DNA of 9,096 bases from JBFFXF01 sp041569895 (GTDB lineage: Bacteria > Planctomycetota > UBA8108 > JACQVS01), in NCBI GenBank assembly GCA_041569895.1, contig JBFFXF010000287.1, forward strand, positions 1 through 9,096. The letters run 5' to 3'. Position 1 is the stretch's first letter. Each line of letters begins with the position of its first letter. Positions 6,300-9,096 of this stretch are shown here, one piece after another. Under the pieces are notes generated by a model. That model was not told the origin of the DNA, searched no databases, and saw nothing but the letters and a program-made list of their open reading frames with translations. The position numbers and the translations under genes were made by a program.

Positions 6300-7337
6300 A
6301 TGAAGCCTGTCCTCGACCACGTCCGCCGGATCACGTTGCCGTGCATCCTCGGAGCCACCGTTGCCGCCGTCGCGATTGCCGCCGCCGGTCCGGTCGGCGC
6401 GCAGCAGTCCCCCATCGAGCGCGCCGCGACCGCGGGGCGCATCCGCATCATCCGGCCGACCCGCACCCTCACCGGGCCTCCCGATCTGCTGGTGCTGAAG
6501 AACGGCCAGCTCGTCGAGGCCTGGGGGCTCGGCGTCTCCGGCGACCGCATCTCGTTCCGGACGCGCGACGCCCGCGGCACGTGGTTCGGCGACAGCGTGT
6601 CGAAGACCACCGTCGCGACCATCCACATCGGCCGCAGCCGCCTGGAGCACGAGGCTCTCGAGGCCGCCCGGACGACCCCGGTCGAGCCGCCCCGGGTCGA
6701 GATCGCCGAGGAGCAGCCGGTCCGGAAGCTCGAGGTGCTCTCCGGTAAGTTCCTGGCGAAGCAGGGGAAGTTCACCAACTGGACGTTCAGCTTCTCGAGC
6801 GAGCTCAACAAGTATTACACCTTCGCCGAGGACGCCACCGAGTACGGGCAGTTCATGCTGCGGAGCTACCATCAGAAGCCGGGCCTCGGTGGCCGCTCGC
6901 AGGAGAACGAGGTAATCGCCAAGGGCAAGTACTTCCTCTACGCCCCGGGGTCGATCGGCAACGAGGACTGGGTCCTCAACCTCTCGAACGTCGTCTACAT
7001 CGAGAACGACATCTCGCCGCGCCGGACATTCTTCTCGGATCGCCTTCCCGATGAGGTGCTCATCGTCAAGTTCTCGGAGGACGGTCGCGTCATGCAGCTG
7101 CGGTGGGCGAACCACTCGGGCTGGCAGTGGACGGCGCCGGTGCAGCAGACATACTACCGTCTCGGCGAGCCACCCGCGGTCCTCGGAGGCGCGTCGACGT
7201 CGGGCCGCACGGCATCGCTCCTGCCCCCGGCGCTGCGCCGGGTGGCCGCGACGGGCGAGGCCGCGGAGCGGAAGCGATCGTCGGATCGCGTCGCCTACTC
7301 GCCGGCGACCGACCGGAAACCGGAGCCGCGGCCCTGA
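6300..7337 (+). CDS. Secreted protein of unknown function
   Basis: I do not recognise a named family for this 345-residue protein. Residues 1-34 form a clear Sec signal peptide: basic VRR, a hydrophobic Ala/Val/Ile core, then PVGA before QQ, a good signal peptidase I site. There is no lipobox cysteine at the cleavage point. Residues 62-110 (DLLVLKNGQLVEAWG, then DRISFRTRD and VSKTTVATIHIG) look like a small beta-strand domain of the 'keyword-NG-x-x-x-x-G' type seen in exported proteins. A second conserved-looking region, rich in Trp, Tyr and Phe, spans about 159-288 and includes NWTFSFSSELNKYY and LRWANHSGWQW. The C-terminus from about 295 is low-complexity, basic and Pro-rich. The ATG at 6300 is chosen over the GTG at 6291 because GAAGG lies nine to ten bases before it. 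The next gene, cvpA, starts 15 bases downstream. Confidence 0.8.
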   Translation: MKPVLDHVRRITLPCILGATVAAVAIAAAGPVGAQQSPIERAATAGRIRIIRPTRTLTGPPDLLVLKNGQLVEAWGLGVSGDRISFRTRDARGTWFGDSVSKTTVATIHIGRSRLEHEALEAARTTPVEPPRVEIAEEQPVRKLEVLSGKFLAKQGKFTNWTFSFSSELNKYYTFAEDATEYGQFMLRSYHQKPGLGGRSQENEVIAKGKYFLYAPGSIGNEDWVLNLSNVVYIENDISPRRTFFSDRLPDEVLIVKFSEDGRVMQLRWANHSGWQWTAPVQQTYYRLGEPPAVLGGASTSGRTASLLPPALRRVAATGEAAERKRSSDRVAYSPATDRKPEPRP

Positions 7338-7352
7338 CGCGAAAGGACTGGA

Positions 7353-8048
7353 TTGGACGTCGCGGCTGCAAGTTTCAACTGGCTCGATGGGCTCCTCCTG
7401 ACGGCCGCGATTCTCTTCATGGTCCTCGGCGCCCTCAAGGGGCTCGCCGCCCAGTTGCTCGAGGTCGCGGCGATCATCCTCGCGCTCCTGGTGAGCGCCC
7501 TCATCGCGCCCCCGCTCGCGGAGCTGTCGCTCTTCGATCCACTCCGCGGGGTCAGTGACGACGCGCCGGCGGGGATCTGCTACATCGTCGTCTTCCTCGC
7601 CGCGGTGATCACGTTCGGCGTGCTCGCCAGGAAGCTGACGCGACGCGCGCCGGTGCCCGGGACATGGAAGGCGGCGGACCACGCGCTCGGCGGCCTGCTC
7701 GGGGCGGCCGCGGCGGTGCTGATCATCGGCGGCCTCTGCATCGGGTTGATGTCGTGGCGACGCACGGCGCAGCTCCAGCCTGTGCGCCAGAGCTGGTTCG
7801 CCCCCCGGCTCGCCGTCGGGTGCGAGTCGCTCGTCCTTCTCGTCCCCGAACGCAGTCGCCGCCACTTCCGCGAGCTGGCCGGCGCCACGCTCCGGCGTGA
7901 CGCTCCCGGCTCCACGACCCACGCCGACCCGCCCCCGCCGACGCAGTCGACGACCTCCGGATCCTCGACACGGTCGACGACGTCACCGCGTTCGACGTCA
8001 CCGCGTTCGACGTCGCCCCGTTCGACGTCGAAGACGCCGTCGCGATGA
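7353..8048 (+). CDS. cvpA: CvpA-family membrane protein, C-terminal tail probably frameshifted
   Basis: CvpA-family proteins are small inner-membrane proteins known from colicin V production and linked to envelope integrity; their biochemical role is unsettled. Four hydrophobic segments lie at about 10-30, 33-53, 74-94 and 111-133. NWLDGLLL at the start, GALKGLAAQLLE (26-37) and ADHALGGLLGAAAAVLI (108-124) match the family. The start is TTG with AAGGA five bases upstream. The frame as given runs 231 residues, longer than the usual 160-180. It ends in an Arg/Ser/Thr-only tail with PRSTS repeats and unusual A- or T-ending codons. One added base in the CCCCC run at 7932-7936 would switch to a frame with almost only G/C-ending codons and an acidic tail with TAFDV repeats, stopping at 8059. 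I suspect a sequencing or real one-base deletion here. Confidence 0.85.
   Translation: MDVAAASFNWLDGLLLTAAILFMVLGALKGLAAQLLEVAAIILALLVSALIAPPLAELSLFDPLRGVSDDAPAGICYIVVFLAAVITFGVLARKLTRRAPVPGTWKAADHALGGLLGAAAAVLIIGGLCIGLMSWRRTAQLQPVRQSWFAPRLAVGCESLVLLVPERSRRHFRELAGATLRRDAPGSTTHADPPPPTQSTTSGSSTRSTTSPRSTSPRSTSPRSTSKTPSR
7971..8031. repeat. 15-bp tandem repeat at the 3' end of cvpA
   Basis: Three 15-base units begin at 7987, 8002 and 8017, each built on CG-TTCGACGTC. A partial unit with an extra base lies at 7971-7986. In the cvpA frame they encode PRSTS repeats. In the frame one base back they encode TAFDV/APFDV repeats with G/C-ending codons. The period equals that of the array at 6151 but the sequences are unrelated. 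Confidence 0.85.
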
Positions 8049-8118
8049 CCGCCCGGTGACACGGGTCGGCGAGCATCACCATCGAGAAAGAGAGGGAGAG
8101 CCCGAAAGGGAGCTCTCC

Positions 8119-8505
8119 ATGCGTCACACACTGACCGTCGCCGTCATCGCCGGCTGCGCCCTGCTCGCGCTCGGCCTCATCCGTTCCGCGCCGTCCTCCG
8201 CCGCGCCGGCGGCATCCGCTCCGGTACGGGCCGCGCTCTCGACCGCGGTCACCCAGAGCGGCGAGGTGCACGTGTTCCTGTACGACGACGAGAGCAAGCG
8301 ACTCACCTGGTACCAGCCGGTGCGACAGGGCGGCCTCGACATCCGCGGCATCCGCGACGTCGAGTGGGACCTCCGCATGCTCGAGTACCCGCAGCGCAGG
8401 AAGAACGACCGGACCTCCGTCGCCGCCGTCCGCAAGCTCGCCCTCACCGGACAGAAGGCAAACGGAGCCGACGAAGAGCAGGAAAAGCCCGAGGACGGGG
8501 AGTGA
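8119..8505 (+). CDS. Small secreted or membrane-anchored protein, unknown function
   Basis: I cannot assign this 128-residue protein to a named family. Residues 1-29 (MRHTLTVAVIAGCALLALGL, then Ala/Ser-rich sequence) form a signal peptide or an uncleaved N-terminal anchor. SSAAPAASA around 26-34 offers cleavage sites. The mature part has one conserved-looking block at 49-91. It contains EVHVFLYDDESKRLTWYQP, then LDIRGIRDVEWDLRMLEY, which suggests a single small beta-rich domain. The C-terminus is strongly acidic (DEEQEKPEDGE). The ATG is preceded by GGGAG at a spacing of six bases. The gene starts 70 bases after the cvpA frame ends (59 after the alternative frame) and is probably the last gene of the operon that begins at 6300. 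Strong inverted repeats follow its stop. Confidence 0.75.
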   Translation: MRHTLTVAVIAGCALLALGLIRSAPSSAAPAASAPVRAALSTAVTQSGEVHVFLYDDESKRLTWYQPVRQGGLDIRGIRDVEWDLRMLEYPQRRKNDRTSVAAVRKLALTGQKANGADEEQEKPEDGE

Positions 8506-8551
8506 GAGGGGACGACGGATTGATCGCCGCGCGTCGCGCGCAGCGTTCCCC

Positions 8552-8571
8552 GTTCGGCCTCGCAGCCGAAC
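8552..8571. repeat. Perfect 7-bp inverted repeat
   Basis: GTTCGGC (8552-8558) and GCCGAAC (8565-8571) enclose the six-base loop CTCGCA. It sits directly before the larger hairpin at 8573-8608, in the gap between two converging genes. Confidence 0.75.
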
Positions 8572-8572
8572 A

Positions 8573-8608
8573 AAGGGGCGACACCTCTTCCCGCCGGTGT
8601 CGCCCCTT
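8573..8608. terminator. 13-bp perfect hairpin between converging genes, likely bidirectional terminator
   Basis: AAGGGGCGACACC (8573-8585) pairs perfectly with GGTGTCGCCCCTT (8596-8608) around a ten-base loop. It lies between the stop of the small secreted protein gene (8505) and the stop of the leftward four-helix-bundle gene (8651). On the minus strand the stem is followed by TTTG, a short U-tract; on the plus strand there is none. It is a plausible shared terminator, though the missing long U-run leaves room for another structured-RNA role. Confidence 0.6.
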
Positions 8609-8650
8609 CGGTCGCTGCGCGACCTGCCCCACCGCGGCCGTGGATCGAAC

Positions 8651-8977
8651 TCACCGCGTCAGCTTCCACAGCACGGCCTGGACGTGGTCGATCCGCCGCC
8701 GGGCGTCCACGACCTGCCGTTCCGCGATGTAGCCCCACGCCGTCGCCACACGCAGAGCCGTCCGCACCTCCTCGGCGCTCCCCGACGCGATCCTCCAGAG
8801 GTGGAGCCGATCCCGACCCGCACGCCGATTGCCCTCGCCGAGATTCAACGCAATCGATGACGCCGCATCCCGAATCTGGGTCGCCAGCCGCGAGTCCCGC
8901 CGACGAATCGACGCCACCACCGGACGCAAAGAACGAACAGCAGCCAGAGCAATCTCGAGAGCCTCGAAGCGTTTCAT
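8651..8977 (-). CDS. Four-helix-bundle protein (S23 / 23S rRNA intervening-sequence type)
   Basis: This 108-residue protein belongs to the four-helix-bundle family first described from open frames in 23S rRNA intervening sequences and related to Avd proteins of diversity-generating retroelements. The core signature is visible: QIRDAASSIALNLGEGNRR (34-52), then LWRIASGSAEEVRTAL (60-75), and WGYIAE (81-86). Members form pentameric basic bundles thought to bind nucleic acid, but for free-standing genes the role is unknown. The protein is rich in Arg. An ATG at 8977 with GGAGGT four bases upstream fixes the start; the frame is open further upstream but that part lacks the family pattern. No rRNA, reverse transcriptase or variable repeat is in the window, so this is a solitary copy. 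The gene converges on the upstream operon across a structured 145-base gap. Confidence 0.87.
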   Translation of the reverse strand: MKRFEALEIALAAVRSLRPVVASIRRRDSRLATQIRDAASSIALNLGEGNRRAGRDRLHLWRIASGSAEEVRTALRVATAWGYIAERQVVDARRRIDHVQAVLWKLTR

Positions 8978-9096
8978 GAGGACCTCCGATCGAGGGAGAG
9001 AAAGAGTTCCGTGGCCGCCGGCCCGATGCGGCGGCGCTTTCCCTCGGCGCAACCGGAACGCAGGGCGTGTCAAGGGCGACAAAGTCGCCGAGCGAA
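8978..9096 (-). other. Upstream region of the four-helix-bundle gene, to window edge
   Basis: It contains the GGAGGT ribosome site on the minus strand (8982-8987), a pyrimidine-rich leader and a hairpin GGCGAC-AAA-GTCGCC at 9075-9089. A perfect TTGACA on the minus strand (9068-9073) has no matching -10 box at 16-18 bases, so no promoter is called. The region continues past the window. Confidence 0.5.

Noticed and set aside
6074..6748. GTG-started open frame through the 15-bp repeats
   Set aside because: It overlaps the secreted-protein gene for about 450 bases in another frame and has no ribosome site. Beyond the repeats its product is Arg/His/Pro-rich like other shadow frames. It is kept only as a low-interest leaderless possibility.
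6270..7922. A 550-codon minus-strand open frame opposite the secreted protein and cvpA
   Set aside because: It spans two plus-strand genes that have their own ribosome sites, a signal peptide and CvpA motifs. Its composition is typical of a GC-rich antisense shadow.
8651..8977. Avd protein of a diversity-generating retroelement
   Set aside because: The fold family is related, but no reverse transcriptase, template repeat or variable repeat is present in the window. The S23-type description is all the sequence supports.
9068..9073. Perfect TTGACA -35 box on the minus strand upstream of the four-helix-bundle gene
   Set aside because: The bases 16-18 further along are GC-rich and bear no resemblance to TATAAT, so it is probably chance.

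Overview
The window comes from a GC-rich bacterial genome. Real genes use mostly G- or C-ending codons, so most of them have long meaningless open frames on the opposite strand. Two proteins with clean Sec signal peptides and the general gene content suggest a Gram-negative-type bacterium. A small MfnE-like amino-acid-kinase-fold protein and two secreted proteins of unrecognised family would suit a planctomycete-like or other less-studied high-GC lineage. No single gene proves this, so the placement is a guess.

Layout. (1) 1-112: the 3' part of a tRNA-Glu(CTC) with its encoded CCA, followed at once by an intrinsic terminator. (2) 143-856: surE, a stationary-phase nucleotidase, rightward. (3) 864-3705: a leftward trkA-trkH operon, the NAD-sensing gate and the membrane subunit of a K+ uptake system. 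TrkH ends seven bases from the end of surE. (4) 3867-5330: a GntP-family organic-acid (gluconate-type) permease, rightward and divergent from trkA. (5) 5358-5972: a leftward small kinase of the amino-acid-kinase fold whose motifs resemble MfnE. (6) 5973-6299: a leader or intergenic region with a good sigma70-like promoter and a five-copy 15-bp tandem repeat. (7) 6300-8505: a probable rightward operon of a secreted unknown protein, a CvpA-family membrane protein and a small secreted or anchored unknown protein. (8) 8506-8650: a convergent intergenic region that folds into nested hairpins. (9) 8651-8977: a leftward four-helix-bundle (S23/IVS-type) protein with its upstream region at the window edge.

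Housekeeping and transport genes fill the left two thirds. The right third is less ordinary. The three-gene envelope operon has two members I cannot assign, and the CvpA gene has a tail whose composition argues for a one-base frameshift inside or just before a second 15-bp repeat. The next gene is a lone four-helix-bundle protein with strong inverted repeats on both sides. I see no clear mobile element, CRISPR array, toxin-antitoxin pair or defence system. The items most worth a follow-up are the secreted operon, the cvpA tail and the S23-type gene with its structured flanks.
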